A stretch of 32,087 nucleotides of DNA from Terana coerulea (GCA_024811115.1 JAKOGH010000442.1:1-32087); one strand, 5' to 3'; counted from the first letter of the stretch, positions 10,870-21,370 are shown. Numbers and translations are program-made. The notes: generated from the letters alone by a model not told the origin.

Positions 10870-12300
10870 CTTGGTTTTAGAGAACTTGCCGTTCTCTTGG
10901 TTCCCTTTCGCTTGTGAGCTATTTGGTCGTCCGTAAAGTTTTGATGCTTAAGCATTGCATTATTGCACCCACAGAACTCGTGGTCAGACATTCCGTAGCT
11001 TTAGTCCAGTGCTATGTAGTGGGACGAGCCAGGACGAGCATGTCCTGGCGCGAGTGATCGAAGCGCAATGTGTGTGCATCCTAGCAACTTGAAAGTCCCG
11101 AGTCATTAGACTAAGGACCAGTGAGATTCCGAACGGCACAGGGCGAGCGAGTCTACAGTGAACTGGGCACTCGTTCACGTCGAGTCTCGACTCGAGCGTA
11201 AAGCTGTAGCGCTCGGCGCCTCGATAAGCGCCAATGGTCAAACCAAAACTCAGTTTGTGCTGTAGACGCCAGCCCTCTTTCTTGGGACATAAACAGCATG
11301 GTGGCGCGCGGCCTGATGTCGGCTTAATGGTAGCTGGGGCAGTGTTACGGCGTCTCCCGTCACGACATGTTCGGAATCTCCTCCCTCCTCCTCAAGTTCT
11401 ACACAGCTCCCATAGTTTCGCGGCGTATACGCCAATGCGAAGTACGGCCATTTCAAACACATTCAGGAGAGCTTATCGGCTATAACCTTGATACCAATGC
11501 TAAGGCCGTCAGTCAGTAGTGATCCACTCTCGACGCTTCTTGCTAGAGATTAAGTCCTGATAAATTGCGCTTTTAGCTTCGCAGGACGCCAATTCGATCG
11601 CTCCCACTAAGCCAGCGCGGTTGTGGTGCCTCATCAGTTAAGGTACCGGCTCAATACCAACCACAAGGCTCTCTCCTAGAACCGTACTACCCAGCAAACG
11701 TGCATATGAAACATTCTACATTTGGGGCGGCTTATGTGACAGGATGTATCAGAATCTGTCCAACACTAGCTGAGAGCGGAATGAAGCTGCGCATGAACGC
11801 TCGTATAGTAGCCAACCGCAGCCGAGCCTGCCGTCTACGTGGCTGCAGCGTCAGCTGGCGGGCGCACCGCCAAGCCCCATGACATCTCCGAGGATTTCGT
11901 AAGTGGTGCACGTCTGAAGACTGAGAAAGTGCTGCCCGAGTGCCTGAAACTTGCTCGTTATCTTGAAATCCTCCGGGACCCGCTTCGCTTCACCAAGAAC
12001 GTGCGCGAAGATCCTCAACTCACCCTGGATATACATCACTCACATCTACCACTATGACACAGTGGGTAACGGATTGGTGAAAAATAAACGTTCTTCCGTT
12101 CACAACGGAGCTGAAGTCGTAACATCGTGACATTGTGAGTTGGCTGTACCCACAAGCTTCATCAAGGAACCGTATTTGATCATTTGATATTGTATAGATC
12201 CTAAATGTACGGGATGTACCGTCGGGTGCATCGCAGGCGTTGAGCGCATTTCAGGTACAACATGGAGCCCCACACGGAGGGTGATCTCTTGTATATGTGG
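10870..12300. other. coding-like fragments of unknown function
   Basis: Several plus-strand stretches look like exons. An open frame near 11368-11518 begins with ATG and reads MFGISSLLLKFY. Another at about 11839-12057 reads through KVLPECLKLARYLEILRDPL with fungal-like codon use and no stops. A GTAAGT donor at about 11900 gives another possible reading. I could not join these into one gene or name a family. They may be remnants of a further enzyme between P450 no. 1 and the prenyltransferase. Confidence 0.3.
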
Positions 12301-12313
12301 CTAAGAATTCCAG

Positions 12314-12601
12314 TCAACGTTCTTGGTCGTCGCAAGCAACTGAAGCACGTATACCATTGTTAGGATCCGTCGAGTTTCTACGAGTAAGACAATTGCACTT
12401 CCAATCTCGGTACTTTCTCTTCACCGGCCGGAGGAACTCTGCCAGTGTGGTGTGAGGAATTTTGAGCAGAGCGGTTTGTTTGCGGGCCCACCACGCAAAA
12501 GGTACGCCCTCTGCCAGGGACAACATCAAACCTTCCAGTGCTGACCACATGAGTTCAGCCCAGTCACCTGGTGGCTTAAGCGCATGTAATGCGTCTAACA
12601 T
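12314..12601 (-). CDS. hypothetical protein (first exon or small ORF)
   Basis: An open frame of 95 codons starts at ATG 12601, about 215 bp from the divergent start of the prenyltransferase gene. The first 60 residues, including WAELMWSALEGLMLSLAEG and a Trp-Trp pair, look protein-like. A possible GTGAAG donor follows the Pro codon near residue 59, after which the reading is less convincing. No domain is recognised. If real, it shares a promoter region with the UbiA gene. Confidence 0.3.
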   Translation of the reverse strand: MLDALHALKPPGDWAELMWSALEGLMLSLAEGVPFAWWARKQTALLKIPHTTLAEFLRPVKRKYRDWKCNCLTRRNSTDPNNGIRASVACDDQER

Positions 12602-12815
12602 TATCAGTGGTTGAGCCTAGCTGATTGTGGCCACAGATATTGCTCACTCGGCAGCCACAACCGGCGGTCCTTTAACTTTACACTTTACTGCCATACCAGC
12701 CTTGTGACTAAGAAGAAATGCAGCGATAGGACAATCAGCCGCTTTTCACCGGAATAGTGACTCAATAATTGTACTTATAGACCATAACACACGCCAACCC
12801 TTTCCTACTTTCCCC

Positions 12816-14084
12816 ATGCAGCCAAGCATGTCATCGTCCACCCGATCTGAACATTTGCGTGGGCTCTTCCGCCTTACTCGCCTGCATAAGTTTCCTTTGG
12901 GGTCTCTTGCAGTCTTTTGGCCCTATGGTGCGCTGACACACCCTCCTCAAGCATGATGTCTGAATGAGCTAATTGACACATCATAGGACTTGGCTTGGCC
13001 ATGGTCGCTTCGACGGGAAATGTAACAAGTAGTCTCTTTTGGAAGAACGCGCTCCTGCTTGCAATTACCGCGACTCTATATCATAGTGCGTTCTGCATCT
13101 GGAACGATGTTTGTGACAGGGATATGGACGGTCGTGTCGGTATGTATTCTTCTAGTCTTTGCTTTGGTGCACGATTTCACTTAGCATGTCCATAGAGCGT
13201 ACCAAGACGCGGCCGCTCGTCACTGGTGTCGTATCAGTCTTTGAAGCTTTGGTACTCTTCGCTATTCTACTTGGCCTCACTTTCACGACCATCTCCTTCA
13301 CCAATCTACATGCGTAGGTTCATCCCCGCGTAGTACTATACCGGCCGTTGACATCCACTGACCAGATTCTGGCTTATGGCATCGTCTCTGCCCATAAATT
13401 TGGTTTATCCTCTCACAAAGCGATGGACTTGGTGGCCGCAAGCGTGGCTGGGTGCGTAAACGCTGTTCTCACGCAACTGAGCTAATATGTACACATCCTT
13501 CAGGCATTGCCTGCAGCTGGGGCTGTGTAGTTGCCTGGGTGTCGATGGTAGGAACCCCGATAGACCCGGAAGATGTCACCGTGCTCGCCTTGCTATGCCT
13601 GTCTTATATATGGTACGTTCGGCCGTAATCTCCTAAATGCGTCGTCTATGCTTAGTCTTGTTGCAGTTGGACCATATTCTTTGACACTATCTACGGCGCA
13701 CAGGACCGTAAGGACGATGAAGCTGTTGGGACAAAGTCTACCGCACGTCTATTCGGCTCGCATCTACGCGAGATTACAACAATGTTCGGGGTATCTTTCG
13801 TCTGTTTCCTGACTGCCTCCGGGGTCGCCAACGGTAACGGCGTTGCGTTCTACCTCATTTCGTGTTTTGGATCCCTGGTCCATGTTCTCTGGCAGATGTC
13901 CACCTGGCGCGTCGATGACTCGGCATCTTGTGGTGCATTGTTCAAGGTTAGCACCACTTGTTTACATAAAACCGTACTGACTACATCTATCCAGAGCAAC
14001 GGCGAACTTGGATTTCTCATCTTCTTCGGAACTTTGGCTGACAAGTACGCAGGCACGGGTGCAGTGCGCCCCGGATTTATGTAG
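12816..14084 (+). CDS. UbiA-family aromatic prenyltransferase
   Basis: Integral-membrane enzyme expected to transfer a prenyl group from a prenyl diphosphate to an aromatic acceptor, as COQ2-type 4-hydroxybenzoate prenyltransferases do. Seven exons (12816-12927, 12987-13139, 13196-13313, 13366-13451, 13504-13612, 13667-13946, 13995-14084) join in frame to 948 nt, 315 aa, with no disruption. The first Asp-rich motif is NDVCDRDMD followed by RTKTRPL. The second is the COQ2-like CWTIFFDTIYGAQDRKDD followed by VGTKSTA; both metal-binding sites look complete. The C-terminus FKSNGELGFL is also family-typical. No long mitochondrial presequence precedes the first helix, so a dedicated secondary-metabolite enzyme is more likely than respiratory COQ2 (inference). 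UbiA-type cyclases are a less likely alternative because both Asp motifs match the transferase pattern. Confidence 0.93.
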
Positions 14085-14086
14085 CT

Positions 14087-15213
14087 CTACCAGAACGAAG
14101 TAAATACATATACACACAAATACTCGGATTTGGTCTCTTGTATGACCTCGCGGAACAGGAGTGAGCGTGCTGCGTCCATGTCAAGTTTCACGTCATTTCG
14201 GAGGAAGTCCTTGAGTATGGGCCTCAGTAACGGCAACGGCTCCGCGTTACCGATCTCAGAGCGTCGGCAGATGCCAACATACGGAGTGGATAAGAGGCAA
14301 CATACGTAGAGCAGCTCGCTGTAGACCAGAAACTTACGGCAAACGCGACTGTAAGTAGCAAGGGTAGAAGTGTTGCCGACAGCACCTTCGAGGTTATTCC
14401 AAGCGGCCAACATGATGAATGAAAGTACGTTGAACTGTCCTCCGTGGCATGCTTAGAGGTTTTCAAGGAACGGCCGAGACGAATAGGGATTTGGAGGCAG
14501 CGATATATGTCCAAAGCCACTACCGTTCGTCAGCGTCTCATCACGGCGAGGAAATTGGATACTGAAACCTGCAGTGAAGCGCTAAGAATATGGTAATACA
14601 CCGTGGAACAGGAAGACAAGGCTACATGGATGTCGATGCATGTGGTAAGTCAGCATACAGCCAGCGGTGATTATCGAGGTACGTACCAACAGCGCCGCGT
14701 TGGCGGCGCGATGCGCCATTGATGCTGTTGACGTGCTTCTGTGATACTCTGCAGGTCCCTTCCATGCTAAGAAGACCTATTCTGAAGCCTGGACCTTGAA
14801 AGGTTCTTGAATTGGACCCCTGGTCTGCTGTTGGGTCTGCAGTGACCGAATAGGAGGCTGGTCGCTGTGGAAAAGCGTCTGCGGAATAGCTCTCACTTCT
14901 GCCTTGATTCATCAAGTCAGCAATCACACCATAGTCCCCACTCTCGTACAGCAGGGGTATACCGTACCTGATATGATTAAGCTGTCGTCGAGAGCCATCG
15001 AACTTCTGTTCGAGTAGAGACTGCTTGCAGCAGCTGTACGGAATGCCGCCTGCAGGATCTCTGATGCGAGCTCCCGGCTACAAGCAGTGCGGCTGAGCTC
15101 TTCAGAATATATTTTGTTAGCTGAAATGTAGATAAACGCAAGTGAACCGAGCTGTTACAGTTACCTTCAACCTCGGTGTAGAGCGCGAAAGCTGACTCGG
15201 GAGCTTTTGTCAC
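14087..15213 (-). CDS. unidentified spliced gene or remnant
   Basis: Minus-strand coding-like segments start at ATG 15213 (MTKAPESAFALYTEVE). They continue across a possible GTAACT...TTTCAG intron into an exon reading ANKIYSEELSRTACSRELAS. A different frame then reads IRYGIPLLYESGDYGVIAD (about 14990-14910) into a Ser/Pro-rich stretch. The last segment (about 14413-14087) contains LPLLRPILKDFLRNDVKLDM. The frame changes between segments are not all explained by introns, so it may be decayed. No domain was recognised; a fungal transcription regulator is one possibility given the Ser/Pro-rich linker, but this is a guess. Its 3' end abuts the stop of the convergent prenyltransferase gene. Confidence 0.35.
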
Positions 15214-15275
15214 AGCCCGCAGAGCGGACGCGTTAGCCCCTAGTTCCCACGTATCAAGCGTCGGTCGCTCCGGAG

Positions 15276-15598
15276 CAGCGTTGGACAGTCAATGACTCGG
15301 TCAGATAGTCAAGTCATTGACTATGCGTGTAGTCAGTGACCCATCCACTGACTTGATTTCAGTCAATGACTGGTCACCCAAAATGGTAACCCAGCACGGC
15401 TAAGGCGCGAACTCTGCGGAGACGCTAAAAAGGTTCTCACGTAGGGGTATTCGTAGTCCTGCGTCTGGCTGAGAGCTGTGATTGGCTGACGGAAATTTCC
15501 GCGCCAGGACCCAGAGAACCCGCAGTCAAAGTCACAGTCAACGCGCCTCAGTCAAAACAGTGTGACTATCTGACTAGTCACTGACTCGCACAACGCTG
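15276..15598. mobile_element. hAT-type MITE with 8-bp target duplication
   Basis: The 323-bp element starts CAGCGTTG and ends CAACGCTG, and is flanked by exact 8-bp direct repeats CTCCGGAG (15268-15275 and 15599-15606). The duplication fits the hAT target pattern nTnnnnAn, and the CAG-type end fits hAT termini. The terminal inverted repeats extend about 40 bp with mismatches and share GGTCAGATAGTCA-like sequence. The ends are packed with GTCAxTGAC palindromes (about 15287-15375 and 15540-15590), typical of subterminal transposase-binding repeats. There is no coding capacity. Confidence 0.85.
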
Positions 15599-15826
15599 CT
15601 CCGGAGAGAAACAATGGTTACGTAATACGCCCTTTTACGGCGACTTGCAGTCCGAGCCGTTGGGCGCCTGTTGCGCCTCAGCAGCCACACGTCATCAAGG
15701 TAACACTGTGTCACGGGCGTTATGCTCCAGTGGTCACGGAAGTCGAGAAGCAGGAAATTTAGCGTCCAGGGGATCTAGTTTTAACCTACAAGGTGGCTGT
15801 AAATGACTTTTAGATATGGAATACTA

Positions 15827-16735
15827 CAGTGCTTTGCATAACAAACGACAGTCGCCGAAATTTCGTCGCTTGTTTGTCCTGTACAAATATTCCCTTATTA
15901 GGTGAAAATGATCGTCACATCCAGTCACCGTGCATGCAGCGTGACGGTCGCGACCAGTGTCTTCACCGTGTCCTCTACGCTTGCTGTCATTCACCTACAG
16001 CATCCTCTACGGTGCGACTACAACTCGCGCATCATGCCGCCTCTTGTGTATTGCTGAACATACCTTGGCAGTTTGTTGGCGGCACTCCCGGAGCTGAAGA
16101 CGAGTGACGGATGAGCTCTCAGATTGTGGTGATGGGTTGAGGCGCAGGCTGCATGCTTGCAAATGTATCCACAGTGCGTTGTCATCTTTTGGTATCTCAT
16201 GCTTATAAAAGCAGCAAGGTCTATACCTACATCTGCAACATGGGCTCAACATTGAAAGAAGTTTAAAGAACATCCCAAATACTCCTTCACATGTTCCAGG
16301 CTGCTGCCTTGCAGCCAATGCCTTTGCCCTCTCCTGCACTGGCCTCTACTCTCTGTATCTGCCGCAAGGAAGAAAATGAAAACTCCCCATTGCGCTCAAT
16401 TCTTGCTGTGTAGTCTCGCTACTCAGATGACCTTCAGAGGTTTTGGGAGGTTTGTTGCTCTATTTACGGCAGCCATAGTCATATCTTATGTTACAATACA
16501 TGCTACACAATACCTGCAATGGCATTACACTTTATGAAGCTTGAAATCCCCCTTCTCTTTGCGAAACATGTCTGGACTGTGCTCCTAAGCCCACAGTTGT
16601 GACTGTCACGCTGCATTGCTCAAGCCAGGCACGGTGACTGGATGTGACGATCATTTTCACCTAATAAGGGAATATTTGTACAGGACAAACAATTGACAAA
16701 ATTTCGGCGACTGTCGTTTGTTATGCAAAGCACTG
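15827..16735. mobile_element. Tc1/mariner-type non-autonomous element
   Basis: The 909-bp element is flanked by TA on both sides (15825-15826 and 16736-16737). Its terminal inverted repeats begin CAGTGCTTTGCATAACAAAC and stay highly similar for about 100 bp, continuing with a small indel to about 130 bp. TA duplication and CAGTG ends fit the Tc1/mariner superfamily. The interior has no recognisable DDE transposase. It does contain a TATAAAAG box near 16204 on the plus strand, so it could supply a promoter to nearby sequence. Confidence 0.85.
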
Positions 16736-17196
16736 TATCCCTACAAGTGAAGAATGGATGGTTTCATCCAGAGGTGTGCATGGCATTGGACTCACAGTGA
16801 GAGTCACAGCCTCACCCCTTTTAGGAAGGAGGACCGGAGAATCGGAGCGCCCAATATCGGGACTTTCCGGCAACCTCAAGGCCAACTGCGAACTATCTTC
16901 GGATCCTAGCCTGGTCTATAGCGTGCTAAACCAGGGCTCAGGTAAGTAACAATCATTCCCAATGATGTGCCGGGCCAGTCTCTCCGCATAGGTACACAAT
17001 CCAATCACTCATTAGCTCTATTCGAGCTCTCAGGTGGTCTCGCGTCGAAGTTGAGAGTTGCACAGGCTTACAATTGATAACTGGGAACGAATTTCACTTG
17101 GATAGCATTTCGGCACTGCGCTCTGTGAACGGTTTTCCCCCATAAAGATGGACGTCGCGGCTCAGCCGCCTCTCCTACCGCGAAAGACTCGGCAAA

Positions 17197-19273
17197 ATGC
17201 CCGGAGGATTGGTGATTCTCTTGCTTGCAGCCGCAGCTGTGTGGTTTTGGCGCATACTCTCGCCTACTAGACGAACAGGCCTACCTCCCGGTCCTCCTGG
17301 TTGGCCTCTCATTGGAAATATCCTTGATTTCTCTCCGTGGACTGCGTCTCAGACTTTTTCTCGATGGACAAAGGAGTACGGTGAGCAGCGCTCGCACACC
17401 TCTCAGTGTCTGATACTAAGTCCGCTTAGGCCCTGTCTTCACTATACACATCTTCTCGGGTCCATGCATCGTCGTCGGCTCGGCAGCTGTAGCACAGGAG
17501 ATCCTCAATAAAACCTCAGCTACGACAGCGTATAGGCTGCCACGTCATATGGCTTATTTGTACGTGCCACCGTACCTTTTACCAGCACCGGTTCTAACCT
17601 ACTATACAGAAGCGGCTTCAGAGGCGCACTTCCTCACATACAGCCAAGTTTGGAGTTCAAGCACTCAAGACGTTTCATGGCAATGGCTCTAGGACCAGCC
17701 GTGGTGGTTGGATACGCTCAAGAGCAGGAACACCGAGCTTTGTCGCTTGTCCACAAGCTCGCCAGGAACCCCGTGGACTTTGGCGAAACATGTCGGCTGT
17801 GAGTACGCCCACAGTTGCGCTGCACTTCGGATGCCTGACGTAGAACTGGATTAAGCTGGGCTACTACTTCCCTTGAATATGTAGCTTATGGGACGGATGA
17901 TGAAGTCGACTCTTCAGGCTACTGCGCTCTGGCATACACAGCTCTGCAGGCTCTGGTAGCGGTCTCTGATCCGACCCAAGCTTGGATCGTTGACTTCTTC
18001 CCGTGCTGTACGTTCAACCTTCCGTTCTTGTTGTAATGCTGATAGGTGTGCATAGTGAAATGGCTTCCCTCTTGGCTTCCTGGACTATCATTCAAGAAGT
18101 GTGCTCAGGAATGGCGAAACGGTATTGCAAAAGACATTATCAATACTCCGTTCGATGCCAGTATCAACAAAATGGTGAGCTTTTCGCTTGTCGAAGCTTG
18201 TGGTACACTAATATTGTACAGCAATCCGGACCCACCATACCATGCCTGGTGTCCCAAGCTCTGAATGACAAGCCACTCGAGTCGGTGGACAAGTACACAG
18301 TTGATGTCATCAAAAATGCCGCCATGAGCATTTACATGGGTAAGCATCACACAGGTCTTACTTATCGTTGTCAAGATTCATGATTCCTCGTGCTCTGTAA
18401 GGTGGATTTGAGACGGTAAGCACGTTACTATATTTGCAGGTTTATCATTGATTTCTCAAGTCTCTTTACATCGCAGTTCACGAGCGTCATCCTTTCCTTT
18501 TTCCTTACGATGGCAGTTCATCCTGAGGAGCAAAAGAAGGCCCAACGCCAGATTGATGCTCTGACTGGTCGTGAACGTTTGCCGACATTCAAGGACCGCG
18601 TTGACCTTCCCTTGGTGGACTGTATCTTCAAGGAGGTGTTAAGGTGGTCGACTCCAACTCCAATCCGTGCGTTCAGACACTGTTACCTAGACCATAGCTG
18701 ACGCCTCACTCAGTGTTCCCCACGTCCAACATCCCGAACGTGATACCGTCTTGAACGGGATGCTCATACCAGCCGGATGCGCTATTACGGTTAACATAGC
18801 GTGAGCTGAGCACGTAGTCGTTATGAGCGGCTGTTGACATATACCGTAGAGGGATTTTTGAAGATCCTGACGTCTATGTTGACCCCCACAAGTTCTTCCC
18901 CGAGCGCCATCTTGGCGAGGATGTCCTCAACCCACTTACGGTCACGTTTGGCTACGCGCGCAGGTGAGTTGTAGACCTTTTGACTGTATGTACCATGCCT
19001 CAACAACCATACCCACTAGACAGTGCCCAGGGCGCCATTACGTCGAACGCCAGCTATGGATCACCATCGCCCGGACCCTCGCAACGTTGGATGTTCTCCT
19101 TCCAGACGCTACGGCGAGGCAACCCCGACATGAGTTCGGGAAGAGCATTCTCAGGTCAGTTGGCCGCCTGAGGCACTGCAAAGCCGTTTGCTTACTTGGC
19201 ATGATCTCTTAGAACACCCCTCCCGTTCGATTTAACATTCCACGTTCATAACCCCACATTGTTGGATTTGTAG
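17197..19273 (+). CDS. cytochrome P450 no. 2
   Basis: Membrane-anchored monooxygenase, a paralog of P450 no. 1. About 12 exons: 17197-17380, 17430-17559, 17610-17798, 17856-18007, 18056-18174, 18222-18339, 18402-18415, 18477-18666, 18714-18800, 18850-18963, 19020-19154, 19213-19273. In order: N-terminal anchor, hinge GLPPGPPGWP, KWLPSWLPG segment, I-helix GGFETF, K-helix EVLR, PERH region FFPERH, haem loop FGYARRQCPG, then LPFDLTFHVHN and the stop. The fourth haem-loop position is Ala, where Gly is usual. The exons sum to 1493 nt, one short of 498 codons; the deficit lies at the 18666/18714 junction. A 31-nt alternative intron ending at 18697 would keep frame with a few extra residues (502 aa) but is unusually short. 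Exon sizes 130, 189, 118, 14 and 190 match P450 no. 1. Confidence 0.92.
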
Positions 19274-19305
19274 GCAGTGTATGTCAGCCCACTCGAACAT
19301 GAGAA

Positions 19306-19311
19306 AATAAA
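19306..19311 (+). terminator. polyadenylation signal AATAAA
   Basis: AATAAA lies 33 nt after the stop codon of P450 no. 2, followed by a T-rich stretch. This is a plausible 3'-end signal for that gene, although fungal genes often do without the exact hexamer. Confidence 0.4.
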
Positions 19312-19829
19312 ACTTTATTGTACTGGTGCAACGTAACGGCCTGATGCGATGGAACAAAAAGGAACATGTGCACTCGCACTGGCAGCGTGGATCTGTCACA
19401 ACTTCTCGTAACGAGAAAGACCTGGGCATGTGCGTGTGCCTGTATCAAGATAGTTGCTGTGCACATGGATTCTGAGGGGGCCTGGATTTAGAGCAACGAG
19501 CGTCGTCGGTGGCGCATCCTTGCCATCTATGAAATGTGGAATGGTGGGATAAGGCTAGAGCGGTCAGCGATGTTAGTTATATCTCATCGTGCCATTAAAA
19601 CAGCGATGGTACCTGTCAGATGACCTGGTAGCGGTACTTAAGAACAGTATCGTCTACAGAGAATGGAAGAATTGTAGCGCTAGTGAGGCGCGCGCTGTTC
19701 TGAAGGAGAACCATACTTGCACACACTGTGATAGGAATGCCGTGCATGAAGAAGCTGAGAAGATGTGCCGGGGCTGGAATTGCTCCGGTGAACAGGTCTG
19801 TGTTGCGGTTCTGCGCGGTGCATACAGAG

Positions 19830-20358
19830 TCAGAGAAGAAGTTCGACTTCAGCGCATCGGCGCCGGGTGAGAAGGGCAGGGTCCAGAAGCACTGCGCGCT
19901 GCACGAGTACGTTATTATCCAAGGCCAAGGGTCCTGTAAGCTTGTCTCGGAAGCTGAAACGTAAACAGAGCGCGTTGTTCAAGAGAACTTTTTCTTGAGT
20001 CTGGCTTCCTGGTTGTGGTACTATTATGGAAAGGTCTGCGCTAATATTAATTACTCAAGGTACTGGAGGAGGCAACCAGAACTTACCGGGTAGAAAAATA
20101 GCTACGGCATATGCGAGCCATCTCCATCAGTCCGCCCAGCGTCGGAACCTTGTACAGAGGACGAAGAGGCGGGGCATTCGCCCCATACATACGTGCCTGG
20201 CACATTTTACCGCGCGGATAGTAGTAAGGGAAGTGCGGCGCCGACCAGAAAACTCTAAAGGGCACAAGGCTGCGCGCCCAGCCAACGCCCAGCTCGGCGA
20301 CTTCAAAGCTTGAGTCGAGCTGGAACACGGGTGGGTCATAGTGTGATGAACGAGGCAT
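19830..20358 (-). CDS. uncharacterised two-exon protein
   Basis: From ATG 20358 an open frame (MPRSSHYDPPVFQLDSSFEV) with fungal-like codon use runs to a GTAAGT donor at 20086. A TTTCAG acceptor at 19954 continues the same frame (FRDKLTGPLALDNNVLVQ) to a TGA at 19830-19832, about 130 aa in all. The intron would be 133 nt, longer than others in the window. No family was recognised. It lies convergent to P450 no. 2 and upstream of a transposon. Confidence 0.35.
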
Positions 20359-20663
20359 ATGGTGGTTGGATGGTGGCGTTAGATGAACCCAAAGCTTCAC
20401 AGCAATAACGGCTCAGCGCTCAGCGCTGATTCCTGAATCCTGCATGTAGACGTGATGTAGACCGGACCATAACTCAATATCAGCAGCGTCGGAGCACTAG
20501 TGGTGTAAAACAAAAATACCTTAGGATTTAGAGGTAGAGACTACCACCACTTGTACTGGCAGCGGAGATGTGGTCCGAGTCGTCGTGGCACGGTGCAGGC
20601 CTGAGCGCTGGGCGCCAGAGCAGGTGGCATAAATGGAAATAAGTAGATTGCGACGTTATCAAC

Positions 20664-21361
20664 GGCTTATTCTATTCAGAAACCCCGTTTCTCGGAGAAA
20701 CCCTTAAGTTCCCGGGTCCTGCCGTGCTGCTGTTCAGTACCCAGGGTTTCTGGATAGATGGCGCTTAAGGCCTTGTGATCTGGATCAGTAATGCTACTGA
20801 AGCCTCCGTAAAGGAGTAAGTAAAAGTAAGAGAGCAGTTATGAATGGGCAGAACAAGGCTCCCAACGTGATAGCGCGGCCGCTTCATTGGGCCATACAGC
20901 GAAGGCATAGTTATTAGTGAGCACCTGCAGTAAGCACGGCGGCTCCGAGCGCCCATCCCCCGCCGCTGCCCGACTCAGCCACGGGCATCTGTGATGGGTT
21001 CACCGCCAGCACGTCGGCGTCGCTGCGCCCGACGACCAGCGGTACAGTGCACGCTGTGATAGGTCATGCCCACATACTACATACTAGGCACATAGTCATG
21101 TTCTTGTATAGGTATAATGTAGGTGAGCTGGCAGGTCCCATGTCGCGACTCAGCAAGTAAGCACCCGACTTTACTTACTGGGTACTACTGTAGTAAGAAC
21201 CGGTACTTACGGTAGTGAAGACGTCGTTCGCTTATGTAATGATGGGTCACAAAAGTTCTTACTGCTGCTTGAAAGTTGGTCGGGGTTTCTGATTTGTAAG
21301 CTGATGGACCCCCGGACACGGGGGTTTCTCGGAGAAACAGGGTTTCTGAATAGAATAAGCC
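20664..21361. mobile_element. MITE with 9-bp target duplication
   Basis: The 698-bp element starts GGCTTATTCTATTCAGAAAC and ends with its reverse complement. It is flanked by exact 9-bp direct repeats GTTATCAAC at 20655-20663 and 21362-21370. The inverted repeats extend about 45 bp. Each arm contains the self-complementary GTTTCTCGGAGAAAC, which could form a hairpin. The 9-bp duplication suggests a Mutator-like origin, but the GG... end is not diagnostic. There is no coding capacity. Confidence 0.8.
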
Positions 21362-21370
21362 GTTATCAAC

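Noticed and set aside
16007..16339. Open frames on both strands inside the mariner-type element.
   Set aside because: They partly run into the terminal inverted repeat and show no transposase motifs.
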